Below are positions 8,253 to 16,546 of a stretch of 51,664 nt of DNA, piece by piece (the stretch's first letter is position 1; each line of letters opens with the position of its first letter). The stretch is taken from positions 1 through 51,664 of IMG/VR virus record IMGVR_UViG_3300050821_010028. The stretch is one strand, 5' to 3'. A program made the translations under genes and the position numbers. Below the pieces are notes generated by a model. That model saw only the letters and a list, made by a program, of their open reading frames with translations, was not told the DNA's origin and did no database searches. Source of the stretch: a virus.

Positions 8253-8603
8253 TTACCAATCCTTTTTGAACGGCTGACCTACCGGAGTCTGTCTAGAACG
8301 ACAGAACTTCTTACAATTATCAAGAAAAACGTCCTCGGGCGGTAATGTTGGATCATAACCAACTGGACCTTCCGGTAGAATTTCATACAGTCTGAGGTCA
8401 TCTACCCAACAACGGTCATCACCTTTTTGGTCTCGATGATAGCGAATAGCGTCCTGAAGTTTCATTACTGCATTAGCTAGGTCTCTGTTTGCAAGAAGTA
8501 ACTCAGTACCTTTTTCTTGAAGCTCTTTCACTTGCCTTCGCATATGAGTATTCTCTTCAAAAAGTCTTCTAAGGTCTTCTTCATCAATATGGACATTACT
8601 CAT
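8253..8603 (-). CDS. Unknown coiled-coil protein
   Basis: A 116-residue protein whose first 55 residues (HIDEEDLRRLFEENTHMRR, then VKELQEKGTELL) should form a coiled coil. The C-terminal part is Pro-rich and acidic (ILPEGPVGYDPTLPPEDVF). Its start overlaps the stop of the upstream gene by 4 bp. No family recognised. Confidence 0.65.
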   Translation of the reverse strand: MSNVHIDEEDLRRLFEENTHMRRQVKELQEKGTELLLANRDLANAVMKLQDAIRYHRDQKGDDRCWVDDLRLYEILPEGPVGYDPTLPPEDVFLDNCKKFCRSRQTPVGQPFKKDW

Positions 8604-8863
8604 TTCAAAATCTTCTTATCAAATTCAAGTTTATCTTTTTCAAGTTCTTTGTTTTTGTAATACTCATCGGAGCCAACAAAGTATTTGAGATCATCAAGTC
8701 TTTCCACAGAACCATCAATGTCAGATGACTTCAACTGACTTAAAGCCTCTCTAGTTTCTGGATTGAGTCTTTGAACCACTGCACCTGGAACATTCAATGT
8801 TCGCTGGGAACATAGACCAGACACATAGAACATCGCTCTTTTGAAGGCATCAATCGGATTCAT
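8600..8863 (-). CDS. Unknown small protein
   Basis: An 87-residue protein, mostly charged and helical, ending in a Lys/Glu-rich stretch (NKELEKDKLEFDKKILK). It lies in a tight run of small genes leading away from tsf, with ATGA coupling to the next gene. No family recognised. Confidence 0.6.
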   Translation of the reverse strand: MNPIDAFKRAMFYVSGLCSQRTLNVPGAVVQRLNPETREALSQLKSSDIDGSVERLDDLKYFVGSDEYYKNKELEKDKLEFDKKILK

Positions 8864-8864
8864 G

Positions 8865-9236
8865 TTAATCCAAGAAGGGATGATAGCCCAAAGTATCTAC
8901 CCAGAATTGGATAAAGTCTTGATAACTTTGAGTCACTTTGTCTTCGGCAAAAGCTTTTTTGAAGGCAACAATTTCATTAGCATAAGTATCAGCATCCTGG
9001 CGAAGGATATGAACTTGCTGTGCTAACAAATCAGAAGCAACTCTCGGTTCCCAACTAATAGCCAGGGCGGAGTGCACTTTGATACGATCCACAGTTTTCT
9101 GAAGTGTATCAATACGCTCAAAGAGCAATTTGAATACATCGGTCATTCTATCGAAAAATTCAATTGGCTCTTTTGTGCCAACTGACTCTTTCATATATTT
9201 CAATAGATATTCGTGCTTCTCTAATGGATTACTCAT
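8865..9236 (-). CDS. Unknown helical protein
   Basis: A 123-residue, mainly alpha-helical protein (FDRMTDVFKLLFERIDTLQ and related stretches suggest a helical bundle). One bp separates it from the next gene and it overlaps the previous one by 8 bp. No family recognised. Confidence 0.65.
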   Translation of the reverse strand: MSNPLEKHEYLLKYMKESVGTKEPIEFFDRMTDVFKLLFERIDTLQKTVDRIKVHSALAISWEPRVASDLLAQQVHILRQDADTYANEIVAFKKAFAEDKVTQSYQDFIQFWVDTLGYHPFLD

Positions 9237-9573
9237 TTTTACCTTGCTTGTTCCAATAGTCTTTGTACTCTTTGATTTCTGTTTCTATGGTAGATGGAAT
9301 TTTGTTCATGCGTGCCCAATACTCTCGGATGATTGACATGGACATATCATCGGGATGAATGAATCCCAACTTCTTCATGTAATCAAATAAAGCTCCACCC
9401 TTCCAAAGATCCCAATTATTTCTAATCCATCGACCCAATCCATGATGGCATTGAATCAATTCATCCTTGGTCATCCCAATGACTTCTGCTTGCTCCTCAG
9501 TGGTTAGTACCTCTTGAAGAGCCGACATGCATTCATCCAATGAAGCCGGTTTGTGTTTACTTCCTCGCATCAT
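9229..9573 (-). CDS. DUF6794-like protein
   Basis: A 114-residue protein with LDECMSALQEVLTTEE, then HHGLGRWIRNNWDLW, then GFIHPDDMSMSIIREYW. This order and the conserved G-x-W-I-R-N-N-W block are what I remember of the DUF6794 family, whose function is unknown. Two ATGs stand side by side at the start; the first overlaps the upstream stop codon. Confidence 0.65.
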   Translation of the reverse strand: MMRGSKHKPASLDECMSALQEVLTTEEQAEVIGMTKDELIQCHHGLGRWIRNNWDLWKGGALFDYMKKLGFIHPDDMSMSIIREYWARMNKIPSTIETEIKEYKDYWNKQGKNE

Positions 9574-9863
9574 GCCTTCTGAACATGAAGGAGTTCACCC
9601 AATTCTTGAACTGGGTCTCTTGGTTGCGCGGTCATGGCAACGAACGAAGTGGCTAGAGTTTTAATCGTAGTATGTAGATCATCTCCGCGAGCATGGCAAA
9701 CTACCTGCTTGCCTTTGGCAAAAGCTCCACTATAGCGAACCACGGAACAGTAGTAGCCTTTTTTGAGGCGAGACACTGTTACGCCGGGAGCCGTCTTATC
9801 TTCTTTAAACTTGAAAGTAACTGCGTTGGTTAGTTTGTCCAACAAATTATCTGTATTACTCAT
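9570..9863 (-). CDS. Unknown small basic protein
   Basis: A 97-residue protein with a beta-rich middle (APGVTVSRLKKGYYCSVVRY) and a helical C-terminus. It follows tsf by 9 bp and is coupled to the next gene by ATGA. Co-transcription with tsf is likely. No family recognised. Confidence 0.65.
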   Translation of the reverse strand: MSNTDNLLDKLTNAVTFKFKEDKTAPGVTVSRLKKGYYCSVVRYSGAFAKGKQVVCHARGDDLHTTIKTLATSFVAMTAQPRDPVQELGELLHVQKA

Positions 9864-9872
9864 ATTTCACCC

Positions 9873-10769
9873 TTACATCATCTTGGCGACTTCGTCTGCC
9901 AAGTTCTCTTTTTTCTTTTCGATACCTTCGCCAACCTGACAACGAACAAAGTTGACCACTTGGATTTCGCCGCCTAACTTGGTACCAACATTCTTGACCA
10001 CTTGTGCAATGGTTGTCTTAGGAACCACCACTGACTCTTGATTCAATAAACAAACTTCAGTATACCACTTATTGAACTTACCATCTAGAATCTTTGGCCA
10101 AGCTGCTTGCGGCTTATTCAGCTCCGTTAGTTGAGCTTCGAAGATTCCTTTTTGTCTTGCTACTGCTTCTGGATCCAAACGTTCAACAGAGACAGCAACT
10201 GGATTCATGGCGGCGACTTGCATAGCAAGGTCTTCCCCAAGTGCACGGAAAGCAGAGTCTCTAGTAGCATCGACAGAAGGAGCAAGTAAAGTCAATAGAA
10301 CTCCAATTTTATTATTGGAGTGAACGTAAGTAAACACTTGAGCGGCTGGAGAAGCAACTTCCTCAACCCACCACCTGCGCACTACCACATTCTCTTTAGT
10401 GGTTGATACAACTGCCTGTCTTTCTTTTTCAACATGATCAACTGTAAATGGTTCACTGGTAACCACGTCAACAACAAGGGTGTCTGAAACGAGTGTGGCG
10501 AACTTTCTAAAATCTGGGCTATTGGCTACGAAATCTGTTTGACAGTTGACTTCAACCATAGCTGCGCCATTACTGTAACGAGAGACAGCCGCAACCCCTT
10601 CAGATGCAACTTTACCTTCACGACCAGAGACAATGTTAAGTCCCTTCGTCTTGACGATATCTACTGCTTTCTGCAAATCCCAGCCAGCTTCCTCAAGGGA
10701 CTCTTTACAGTCTTTCATGCCGGCTTGGGTTAGTGCGCGCAGTTCTTTGATTAGTTCGGTGTTGCCCAT
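9873..10769 (-). CDS. tsf: Elongation factor Ts
   Basis: A 298-residue protein, close to the bacterial EF-Ts length. The N-terminal UBA-like domain (IKELRALTQAGMKDCKESLE, then AGWDLQKAVDIV) is followed by the core with VEVNCQTDFVANSPDF, the EF-Tu contact motif TDFVA, and a second subdomain ending in NFVRCQVGEGIEKK. It exchanges GDP for GTP on EF-Tu. In bacteria tsf sits beside rpsB; here it is beside phage-type unknowns. GAGGAAACT precedes the ATG. Few phages carry this factor, and it may keep host EF-Tu active during infection (inference). Confidence 0.95.
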   Translation of the reverse strand: MGNTELIKELRALTQAGMKDCKESLEEAGWDLQKAVDIVKTKGLNIVSGREGKVASEGVAAVSRYSNGAAMVEVNCQTDFVANSPDFRKFATLVSDTLVVDVVTSEPFTVDHVEKERQAVVSTTKENVVVRRWWVEEVASPAAQVFTYVHSNNKIGVLLTLLAPSVDATRDSAFRALGEDLAMQVAAMNPVAVSVERLDPEAVARQKGIFEAQLTELNKPQAAWPKILDGKFNKWYTEVCLLNQESVVVPKTTIAQVVKNVGTKLGGEIQVVNFVRCQVGEGIEKKKENLADEVAKMM

Positions 10770-10789
10770 AGTAGTTTCCTCGTGTCTTC

Positions 10790-10817
10790 AAGGTAAATCG
10801 TAAAAAATTCAAGTCAA
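10790..10817 (-). promoter_or_regulatory. Possible sigma70-type promoter for tsf
   Basis: TTGACT (10812-10817) with a 16-bp spacer to TACCTT (10790-10795) on the minus strand, just upstream of tsf. The -35 fits the motif seen at other operons in the window; the -10 is poor. Confidence 0.35.
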
Positions 10818-10956
10818 GGCGTTCCGCATTTTTAGAAAAACATCATTGAACACCAGCGTCTTCTTCCAATATAACTATCAACCACTTCCTAACTTCTGAC
10901 GGCAATTAAAATAAATTTTGGTAATAATGGGTCATAAGGTTGAAGGATGGTACAAT

Positions 10957-11736
10957 ATGTTTATTGCCGTTATTAATGAGTCTACTATGGTCAGTAATGC
11001 TGACTGTGATCTGATGTGTCAAGCCATTCAAATCCAACTAGATTTACATGTTCTTCCAGCTTGGAATATGAAATCCGGAACCATTAAGTTCTACTCTGAT
11101 AAAACTAAAGTTCCAGGTTATGCTTGGGTAGTTAGTATGTTGGATAACTCTACTGTCGCCGGTGCTTTGGGATATCATTCCGAAGACAACGACAAGGTAG
11201 ATGCTTTCATCTTTGCTCAACCAGTGCTAAGCAATGCCGGAGTCGTTCTATATGATACAACCAATCCACAAAACGTCAGCGTCTCTTCTGTTCTGAGTCA
11301 TGAAGTCTGTGAGATGGTCGGTGATAGATATGCCGGCTTCTGGTCTGATGGTCCAGCCATTACACAAGGCAGTCAATATGCTCTAGAGCTTTGTGACCCT
11401 GTCGAGGCTGACTCCTACTCAGTTAGTGTTGGTAGCACCCTAGTATCTCTTTCTAACTTCGTCTTCCCATCTTGGTTCAATGCCCAGGCAACTGTTGCTT
11501 TGAACATGCCATTCGACTATCTAGGCAAACTATCTGCTCCATTCACTATGACTAAGGGTGGATACATGATTGTACAAACATCCTCTAATACTCAACAAGT
11601 ATTTGGTCATGCAGCTGGTGAACATGATGAGCATATCTATAATGCTTCCAATGGAAACACTTTACATTTGGTAATGGATAAAGATATGCCAGCTTGGAGA
11701 AAAGAACAAGTCAAGAGTGAGTGGTACAGAAGATGA
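10957..11736 (+). CDS. Metallopeptidase-like protein, probable virion protein
   Basis: A 259-residue protein starting at 10957, where AAGGA lies 9 bp before ATG; the longer frame upstream begins with TTG and lacks a ribosome site. The segment SSVLSHEVCEMVGDRYAGFW contains an H-E-x-x-E arrangement like a zinc peptidase helix, and LELCDPVEADSY follows. The C-terminus is beta-rich and ends in HDEHIYNASNGNTLHL. It could be a lytic, adhesive or virion enzyme. It opens a two-gene plus-strand unit, which separates it from the minus-strand genes around. Confidence 0.65.
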   Translation: MFIAVINESTMVSNADCDLMCQAIQIQLDLHVLPAWNMKSGTIKFYSDKTKVPGYAWVVSMLDNSTVAGALGYHSEDNDKVDAFIFAQPVLSNAGVVLYDTTNPQNVSVSSVLSHEVCEMVGDRYAGFWSDGPAITQGSQYALELCDPVEADSYSVSVGSTLVSLSNFVFPSWFNAQATVALNMPFDYLGKLSAPFTMTKGGYMIVQTSSNTQQVFGHAAGEHDEHIYNASNGNTLHLVMDKDMPAWRKEQVKSEWYRR

Positions 11737-12038
11737 GCTGGTTAACTAATATCCTAACCAATAAGTGGATGAATAATCCCAACTTCTTGGCACAGAGCGC
11801 TCACTTTTTTGGCTCTTATGCCGCCATGCTAACAGCTGAAGCCCTATGGGGACATACTGGTAGCATCATCACTGGTATCGTGTTTATGCTTGCCGCCGCT
11901 CTCAAAGAGTTCTGGTACGATGCTAACTATGAACTTCCAAAACAAACTTCCTTTGATAACATCCTAGACTTTTCGTTCTATGGCATTGGAACCGTTGCAG
12001 GTTTGTTAGTTGACTTGTTAGTCAAGCACCACGGTTAA
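11733..12038 (+). CDS. Small membrane protein, holin-like
   Basis: A 101-residue protein whose ATG overlaps the stop of the gene before it (ATGA). Two hydrophobic segments (FFGSYAAMLTAEALW plus ITGIVFMLAAALKEFW, and FSFYGIGTVAGLLVDLLV) suggest two or three membrane passes, with a charged loop between. Size and layout recall phage holins or virion-associated membrane proteins, but no family motif confirms this. Confidence 0.65.
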   Translation: MSWLTNILTNKWMNNPNFLAQSAHFFGSYAAMLTAEALWGHTGSIITGIVFMLAAALKEFWYDANYELPKQTSFDNILDFSFYGIGTVAGLLVDLLVKHHG

Positions 12039-12466
12039 GCTGTCTTAAAAGAGAAAATAGTTTCAGCTTCCAGTTCCATTTGATCGGTAATAATCCAATC
12101 GCCGGTCGTGTACGTGTAATCTAATGCTGTAATCCAAGCATTTCGAAGGGTAGTAGTGATTTTATCACCATCTATTATTTCGATTTGTAAGGGATACCTT
12201 TGTGAGGAAACATGAACGAAACCTCGGCTAAATGCTTCCGCAACACGGGCTTTGTCGAACCTAACTCGACTAGCTTTGGCAGTAACAGATAAAGAGTCAT
12301 TCTCACATCTCTTTTCTGTAATAGAAAGAGATTGGATGGCGCCCACTGCTTTGTCCCCAACCTTTACTATAATAACAGTAGAAATTGGTTTAACGTCAAA
12401 TGGTGCCGGCGGTGGTTCTGGTTTGAAGAATCGAATAAGTTTATTGAAGAGGTCTCGTATGGTCAT
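12035..12466 (-). CDS. Possible phage tail or virion protein
   Basis: A 143-residue protein. After a short basic helix and a Pro-rich stretch come blocks such as VGDKAVGAIQSLSITEKR and IDGDKITTTLRNAWITALDY. The mixture of beta strands recalls tail-tube or other virion subunits, but I cannot name the family. It is convergent with the plus-strand membrane gene (4 bp overlap) and has no clear ribosome site. Confidence 0.5.
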   Translation of the reverse strand: MTIRDLFNKLIRFFKPEPPPAPFDVKPISTVIIVKVGDKAVGAIQSLSITEKRCENDSLSVTAKASRVRFDKARVAEAFSRGFVHVSSQRYPLQIEIIDGDKITTTLRNAWITALDYTYTTGDWIITDQMELEAETIFSFKTA

Positions 12467-12481
12467 ACGAGTTAATATAAC

Positions 12482-13684
12482 TTAGAAAGAACGATGTTCA
12501 TTGTAAACTGGATCAAAGAATCTAAAATCACCATATCCAGTAAATCCAATATTACCCATATGAAGATCGGTTCTATTAGTTAGATATTTGACAATCAATT
12601 CTTCGGCTAATGATTCTAGCCAATTAGATTTCAGCTTATCTTGTAGATTATCTTCAATCTTAGTAATGTGGCGACCATAATGTCTTTTCATATCATGAAC
12701 TAATCTTTGGGCGCCATTCTTGATTTCCTGTTTTAATTCAGAGTGCTTATCTGGATTACCTACATATTCCTTAAACTTCCTCCAATGAGACCCTCTATCA
12801 TTGAGAATAGTGCTTCTCATTTGATCAATTAAGGTTTCTAAGGAACTATACACATTTGAATCCATATTGGACAATGGCACCATTTTTTCAATAACATAAT
12901 AGTAAACGATTTGATTTTCGAAAGTTCCCAGTTCGCCAGCATCATAAATCATAGCTTCCGTCTTAGCTAGCTCTGGGTTCTTATGCAATCTGTCCATAGC
13001 CATCACAGCATGATTAAAAGCATTTTTATTTCTAAAAATCTTAAGTACCAGATGAGAGCTAATAGCAAAAGCAACTCCATCAGCCCCTTGTCCTAGTACA
13101 GTAGGATTACTTACTTCAAAATGTCTTCTAATTTTATCAATCTTGGTTCTATTTTCCTTAACAAACTCTCCTACTTCTTGCAAGAAGGCGCCATATTTGC
13201 CACGACCAAACAGACTAGACAAGGCAGTCATTAGCCAATCTTCATGAGCTAACTCTGGACTGGTTTGTTCGGCAAGATTTTGTTTCTTCTTTTGTCCACG
13301 GTAAAACCATAAAGTAGGAATTTGTCCATCACTTTGGAGTAAAGCGGCTTCGGAAACATCTATACCAGCAGGCGGCTGCGAAGTCTTGCCAATAAAAACA
13401 TAAATAGATTCTCCATCATCATCGTATCTATCAAATGTTCGTAGATAGATATTATTACCAGCGTTAAGGGTGCGCCAATCTCCACCACTAATGGTTTGTA
13501 AAATTGGTTTATTCTTTTCCACCCAAGCCATAATCTCTTCAAAAGGAACAGATATTCCTAATAAATTAGAGATGGCAGCCAGTGCCGCCGGATAAAAAGA
13601 AGCAGCTTGTTTCAAAAATGATAGCGCTCTCCTTTCAAAAAGAGAGGCGAGTAATAGCAGATTATCTAACTTGGCAGACGGCAT
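12482..13684 (-). CDS. Kinase-fold protein with helical N-terminus
   Basis: A 400-residue protein. The C-terminal half is kinase-like: glycine loop VLGQGADGVAF, putative ATP-binding lysine in LVLKIFRNKNAF, hinge region YYYVIEKMV, catalytic-loop-like TDLHMGNIGFTG and FDP in place of DFG. The first 25 residues (KLDNLLLLASLFERRALSF) form an amphipathic helix like those of the genes at 16050 and 17428. Residues 45-200 match nothing I know. It may phosphorylate a protein or small molecule, or be a virion protein delivered to the host; both are inference. Confidence 0.6.
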   Translation of the reverse strand: MPSAKLDNLLLLASLFERRALSFLKQAASFYPAALAAISNLLGISVPFEEIMAWVEKNKPILQTISGGDWRTLNAGNNIYLRTFDRYDDDGESIYVFIGKTSQPPAGIDVSEAALLQSDGQIPTLWFYRGQKKKQNLAEQTSPELAHEDWLMTALSSLFGRGKYGAFLQEVGEFVKENRTKIDKIRRHFEVSNPTVLGQGADGVAFAISSHLVLKIFRNKNAFNHAVMAMDRLHKNPELAKTEAMIYDAGELGTFENQIVYYYVIEKMVPLSNMDSNVYSSLETLIDQMRSTILNDRGSHWRKFKEYVGNPDKHSELKQEIKNGAQRLVHDMKRHYGRHITKIEDNLQDKLKSNWLESLAEELIVKYLTNRTDLHMGNIGFTGYGDFRFFDPVYNEHRSF

Positions 13685-13705
13685 AGTTAGATGCGCAATT
13701 ATTAA

Positions 13706-14041
13706 TTACTGAAACAAAACATACTTTTTCAGTTTATCCAGCCAATGGGTAGCTGATTCATGAGTCAATTCATCTAGTGGAAACGTTTTGACAATGCGAC
13801 GATCATCATTATTTTCCACCACATTGGCTTCATGATAGGCAGGAAAGAATACTAAATGGTAGTTTCCGATGGTCAAAGTTTCGGATTCCGTGTAGCCATC
13901 TGAAGAAAAAACAATGGAATATTTCTTACAATGCGAACACCAATGGGAACCACGGCGGCTTGCAACGTAAATGGATGAAACAGAAAACTCTTTTTCACAA
14001 AACTTACAGGTGTGTTTCATCATATCGGCACAGGATGGCAT
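13706..14041 (-). CDS. Zinc-ribbon protein
   Basis: Up to 111 residues; the start may be the double ATG at 14020-14023. The N-terminus has CKFCEKEF and WCSHCKKYS, two CxxC pairs of a treble-clef or zinc ribbon. The remainder (LTIGNYHLVFFPAYHEANVV) is beta-rich and ends in a helix (ATHWLDKLKKYVLF). No family recognised. Confidence 0.6.
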   Translation of the reverse strand: MPSCADMMKHTCKFCEKEFSVSSIYVASRRGSHWCSHCKKYSIVFSSDGYTESETLTIGNYHLVFFPAYHEANVVENNDDRRIVKTFPLDELTHESATHWLDKLKKYVLFQ

Positions 14042-14090
14042 ACCGCGTATATACCTGCGTTTTTAACTGCTTTGCACTTATCCAGAGTTT

Positions 14091-14165
14091 TGGAGCGGTT
14101 AGGGAGAATCGAACTCCTCGTTCCGTGGATGGCAACCACGAGATCTACCATTGATTTATAACCGC
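14091..14165 (-). tRNA. tRNA-Gly(GCC)
   Basis: Acceptor GCGGTTA/TAACCGC, anticodon stem CGTGG/CCACG with anticodon GCC (codon GGC) and T loop TTCGATT. CCA is encoded at 14091-14093. Confidence 0.9.
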
Positions 14166-14291
14166 ATAGACGACTAAGATTGATGAGATTTTTATTAAGA
14201 TCCTCTTGCGAGTTTCCGAGAAGGCTTCGAATCCTTCTAGAATCAGGATTGCTCCTGATGCATTACCATGTAATCACATCTGCATTCGTCC
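14166..14291. other. Gap inside Gly tRNA cluster with hairpins
   Basis: No reading frame. On the minus strand a short stem CAGGA/TCCTG is followed by AGAAGG/CCTTCT enclosing ATTCGAAG. The latter looks like a decayed T arm, possibly a dead tRNA. Confidence 0.35.
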
Positions 14292-14366
14292 TGGAGCGGA
14301 TGACGGGGCTCGAACCCGTGACATTCTGCTTGGCAAGCAGACATTCTACCACTGAATTACATCCGC
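14292..14366 (-). tRNA. tRNA-Gly(GCC), second copy
   Basis: Acceptor GCGGATG/CATCCGC, anticodon stem TCTGC/GCAGA with anticodon GCC, T loop TTCGAGC. CCA encoded at 14292-14294. Confidence 0.9.
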
Positions 14367-14376
14367 TTAAGATGTT

Positions 14377-14451
14377 TGGAGCGGGTAGTCGGGCTCGAAC
14401 CGACGACGTCCAACTTGGAAGGATGGCATTCTACCACTGAATTATACCCGC
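14377..14451 (-). tRNA. tRNA-Gly(TCC)
   Basis: Acceptor GCGGGTA/TACCCGC, anticodon TCC (codon GGA) in a stem with one A-A type mismatch, T loop TTCGAGC. CCA encoded at 14377-14379. Confidence 0.85.
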
Positions 14452-14454
14452 GTG

Positions 14455-14480
14455 TCACTATCTATATCGAGTTATTAGCT
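14455..14480 (-). promoter_or_regulatory. Possible tRNA promoter, shared 12-bp motif
   Basis: GCTAATAACTCG followed by ATATAGA on the minus strand, 17 bp upstream of the Gly tRNA cluster. The same 12 bases followed by TTATATA stand upstream of tRNA-Cys at 32236-32254. Confidence 0.4.
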
Positions 14481-14563
14481 TATTTAATTGAGTTTTAATC
14501 TATCAATTTCTATGTATTCTTTTACATTAGACTAAGGTTTAGTTACTTAATTTTGGAGAAAAT

Positions 14564-15490
14564 ATGACCGCCCATACACCACTTCGTTGCGCAAATACTG
14601 TAATGTCAGCCTTCCCGGGATCTGCTGGCAAGCAAGTTGTTCTTTTGGATTCAGGCAACTATCCTGCTTTTGCCAACTACCTAAATGAAACTTGGACCTT
14701 CAATGGTGCTACTCCTGACTGGACCAACCAAAGCGTCGGTGTACTTGATGCCGCTGGTCCTCTACCAGGTCGTGTCGATGCTGTAATGGCATATGACGGA
14801 ACTGGTGTCACACTTTACGGCGGACGTGGTGGTTCTAGTGCAGATGGTGTTCTTCAAGACACCTGGACTTGGAACGGAACTACTTGGACCAAGAGGGCGC
14901 CAGCTACTTCTCCATTCGGTCGTTACAAGGCTGAAGCTGCTTATCTAGCAGGTACTGGTGTGGTAATGTTCGGTGGAAGAACCCTTAATGATATTCTTCT
15001 AGAAACTTGGGTATGGAATGGAACTACCTGGGCACTTCAAACTCCAGCTCACGTTCCTCCAGCCAGAGTTGATCATGCGATGGCAGCTGGTGGTGGTATT
15101 GTGGTTATGTTTGGTGGTTCTGGTACTAACAGTCAATTCAATGATACTTGGACTTATAACGGTACTGATTGGACTAAAGCTGCTCCAACTGCATCTCCAT
15201 CTATTAGAAGTGGTGCCTCTATGGCTTACGCTTCTACTGGTGGTTTGTTCGTCATGTTTGGTGGACAAGATACCAAAACCTATCTAGACGAGACTTGGGT
15301 ATACAATGGTACCACTTGGACAAAGGTAGTCGGAGCTGGACCTACTGGTCGTATCAATGCCGAGATGGCTTATGACGCAGCTACTAACAAGGTCATCTTG
15401 TTCGGTGGTGTCAGCGCTACTCTAGGTGCCGATGCAGCCAATGAGACTTGGTCTTTCGACGCTGTTGGTCTTACTTGGACTCAACTATAA
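14564..15490 (+). CDS. Kelch-repeat beta-propeller protein
   Basis: A 308-residue protein with about six kelch units, each with a di-glycine strand (VVMFGGRT, VVMFGGSG, FVMFGGQD, VILFGGVS) and a following ETWVWNGTTW-type strand. Together they should close a beta-propeller. There is no signal peptide or membrane segment. Such propellers bind ligands; on a phage it could be a virion decoration or receptor-binding protein (inference). TTGGAGAAAAT precedes the ATG. It has its own terminator and stands alone on the plus strand between tRNA clusters, consistent with separate, strong expression. Confidence 0.85.
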   Translation: MTAHTPLRCANTVMSAFPGSAGKQVVLLDSGNYPAFANYLNETWTFNGATPDWTNQSVGVLDAAGPLPGRVDAVMAYDGTGVTLYGGRGGSSADGVLQDTWTWNGTTWTKRAPATSPFGRYKAEAAYLAGTGVVMFGGRTLNDILLETWVWNGTTWALQTPAHVPPARVDHAMAAGGGIVVMFGGSGTNSQFNDTWTYNGTDWTKAAPTASPSIRSGASMAYASTGGLFVMFGGQDTKTYLDETWVYNGTTWTKVVGAGPTGRINAEMAYDAATNKVILFGGVSATLGADAANETWSFDAVGLTWTQL

Positions 15491-15513
15491 TCCTTAAAGC
15501 CTGATGGCTTATT

Positions 15514-15547
15514 GCCCTGCATTCTCTTTGAGAGTGCGGGGCTTTTT
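15514..15547 (+). terminator. Rho-independent terminator after the kelch gene
   Basis: A long hairpin (GCCCTGCA... with partner TGCGGGGC, inner TCTC/GAGA) followed by TTTTT on the plus strand, 24 bp past the stop. Confidence 0.88.
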
Positions 15548-15553
15548 ATTGGC

Positions 15554-15754
15554 TTATAGACAGCACCAACCACTACCCTGACCATAACAGAAGCAAGGAC
15601 TGCCAACTGGAGATAAGTTAATGACGCAGCGTCTAAACCCAGCAGCATCACAACAGAATCCACCATAGATTGGTTGAGCCTCTGCCTTCTGCTCAGGAGC
15701 AATGATCGCAACACCAATCGCCAAGGCAAATAGAATCGTAAATAATTTCTTCAT
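15554..15754 (-). CDS. Small secreted cysteine-rich protein
   Basis: 66 residues from an ATG at 15754 with GGAGAAAG in front; an earlier ATG would lie inside tRNA-Val. A classical signal peptide (MKKLFTILFALAIGVAIIA) probably ends at AEA-QP. The mature part of about 40 residues has seven cysteines, in CC, C, C, C and CC groups, so it is likely disulfide-bonded in the periplasm or outside. Function unknown; it could be a toxin-like peptide, inhibitor or envelope factor. Confidence 0.75.
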   Translation of the reverse strand: MKKLFTILFALAIGVAIIAPEQKAEAQPIYGGFCCDAAGFRRCVINLSPVGSPCFCYGQGSGWCCL

Positions 15755-15776
15755 GACTTTCTCCAATTGTGAATTC

Positions 15777-15850
15777 TGGTAGGCAGTGAGGGAATCGAAC
15801 CCACGTAACTTGCGAGTCATGCAAGTACTCTACCATTGAGATAACCGCCC
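15777..15850 (-). tRNA. tRNA-Val(GAC), unusual loop
   Basis: Acceptor GGGCGGT/ACTGCCT with G-T pairs, D arm TCTC..GAGT, anticodon stem CTTGC/GCAAG. The loop ATGACTC gives anticodon GAC (codon GTC) but has T at position 37, where a purine is normal. CCA encoded at 15777-15779. Confidence 0.75.
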
Positions 15851-15859
15851 ATGGTATAT

Positions 15860-15933
15860 TGGTTGGAGCTAAGGGAATCGAACCCTTGTCTTCGGAGTGT
15901 AAAACCGAAGCTCTACCATTAAGCTAAGCTCCA
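15860..15933 (-). tRNA. tRNA-Val(TAC)
   Basis: Acceptor TGGAGCT/AGCTCCA, anticodon loop TTTACAC (TAC, codon GTA), T loop TTCGATT. CCA encoded at 15860-15862. Confidence 0.9.
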
Positions 15934-15938
15934 ATAGA

Positions 15939-16013
15939 TGGTCGGCGTTGGGGGATTCGAACCCTCGACTTCCAGCTTGTAAGGCTAGCACTCTACCGCT
16001 GAGTTAAACGCCG
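15939..16013 (-). tRNA. tRNA-Val(TAC), second copy
   Basis: Acceptor CGGCGTT/AACGCCG, D arm ACTC..GAGT, anticodon loop CTTACAA (TAC), T loop TTCGAAT. CCA encoded at 15939-15941. The sequence differs widely from the other Val(TAC) gene. Confidence 0.88.
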
Positions 16014-16049
16014 ATGCAGATTATATACCACTAAAGTCATATATGTAGT

Positions 16050-16445
16050 ATGAAAAAGTCTCAAGCCTACCTTCTTAAACTTGCCGCCAAATTTGGAAAC
16101 AAATACGCCCAGTCTCAATCACTCCAGCAAATTATTGAAGCTGCCGCTGGTTGGGGAGAGAAAAGCGCCAATGGCATCATGGATTTTCCTACCCAATTGA
16201 AACAAGATAAAGCTAACTTAACAATTGATATCACGGTTAGCAATGCCATGATGGGCGGCTATAATGTTGAAGTTGCTCCGCCTCAAGTGGACCCAGCACA
16301 GTTTGCTGCGAAGTATGCTAGACTACCTGACCAAATCAAAAAGTATTTGGATAGACATATTAAGGATTTCCCTCAAGTTTATCCTGGCACCACAACACTA
16401 AGGTTTGTCGGTAAAGATCCTGAAAGCGGCGTCGCCCAGAACTAA
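16050..16445 (+). CDS. Unknown protein with LAxxF N-terminal helix
   Basis: A 131-residue protein. It opens with SQAYLLKLAAKFGNKYAQSQ, the short amphipathic helix also seen at 12482-13684 and 17428-17745. The body (NLTIDITVSNAMMGGYNVEV and FPQVYPGTTTLRFVGKDP) is mixed alpha/beta. The ATG lacks a good ribosome site. It ends 2 bp before the CCA of tRNA-Met on the other strand. Possibly a virion protein (inference). Confidence 0.65.
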   Translation: MKKSQAYLLKLAAKFGNKYAQSQSLQQIIEAAAGWGEKSANGIMDFPTQLKQDKANLTIDITVSNAMMGGYNVEVAPPQVDPAQFAAKYARLPDQIKKYLDRHIKDFPQVYPGTTTLRFVGKDPESGVAQN

Positions 16446-16446
16446 T

Positions 16447-16521
16447 TGGTCGTGGTGGTGGGAGTCGAACCCACTTAGAACGGCGTATGAAACCGTCGCA
16501 TATCCGATTTGCTACACCACG
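16447..16521 (-). tRNA. tRNA-Met(CAT), elongator-type
   Basis: Acceptor CGTGGTG/CACCACG fully paired (C1-G72), so not an initiator. Anticodon CAT; T loop TTCGACT. CCA encoded at 16447-16449. An Ile tRNA read through lysidine cannot be excluded. Confidence 0.85.
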
Positions 16522-16546
16522 ATGGTGTGTCGTATATATCACATTA

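Noticed and set aside
14180-14440. Plus-strand ORFs through the Gly tRNA cluster
   Set aside because: They cross two tRNA genes on the other strand; chance open frames.
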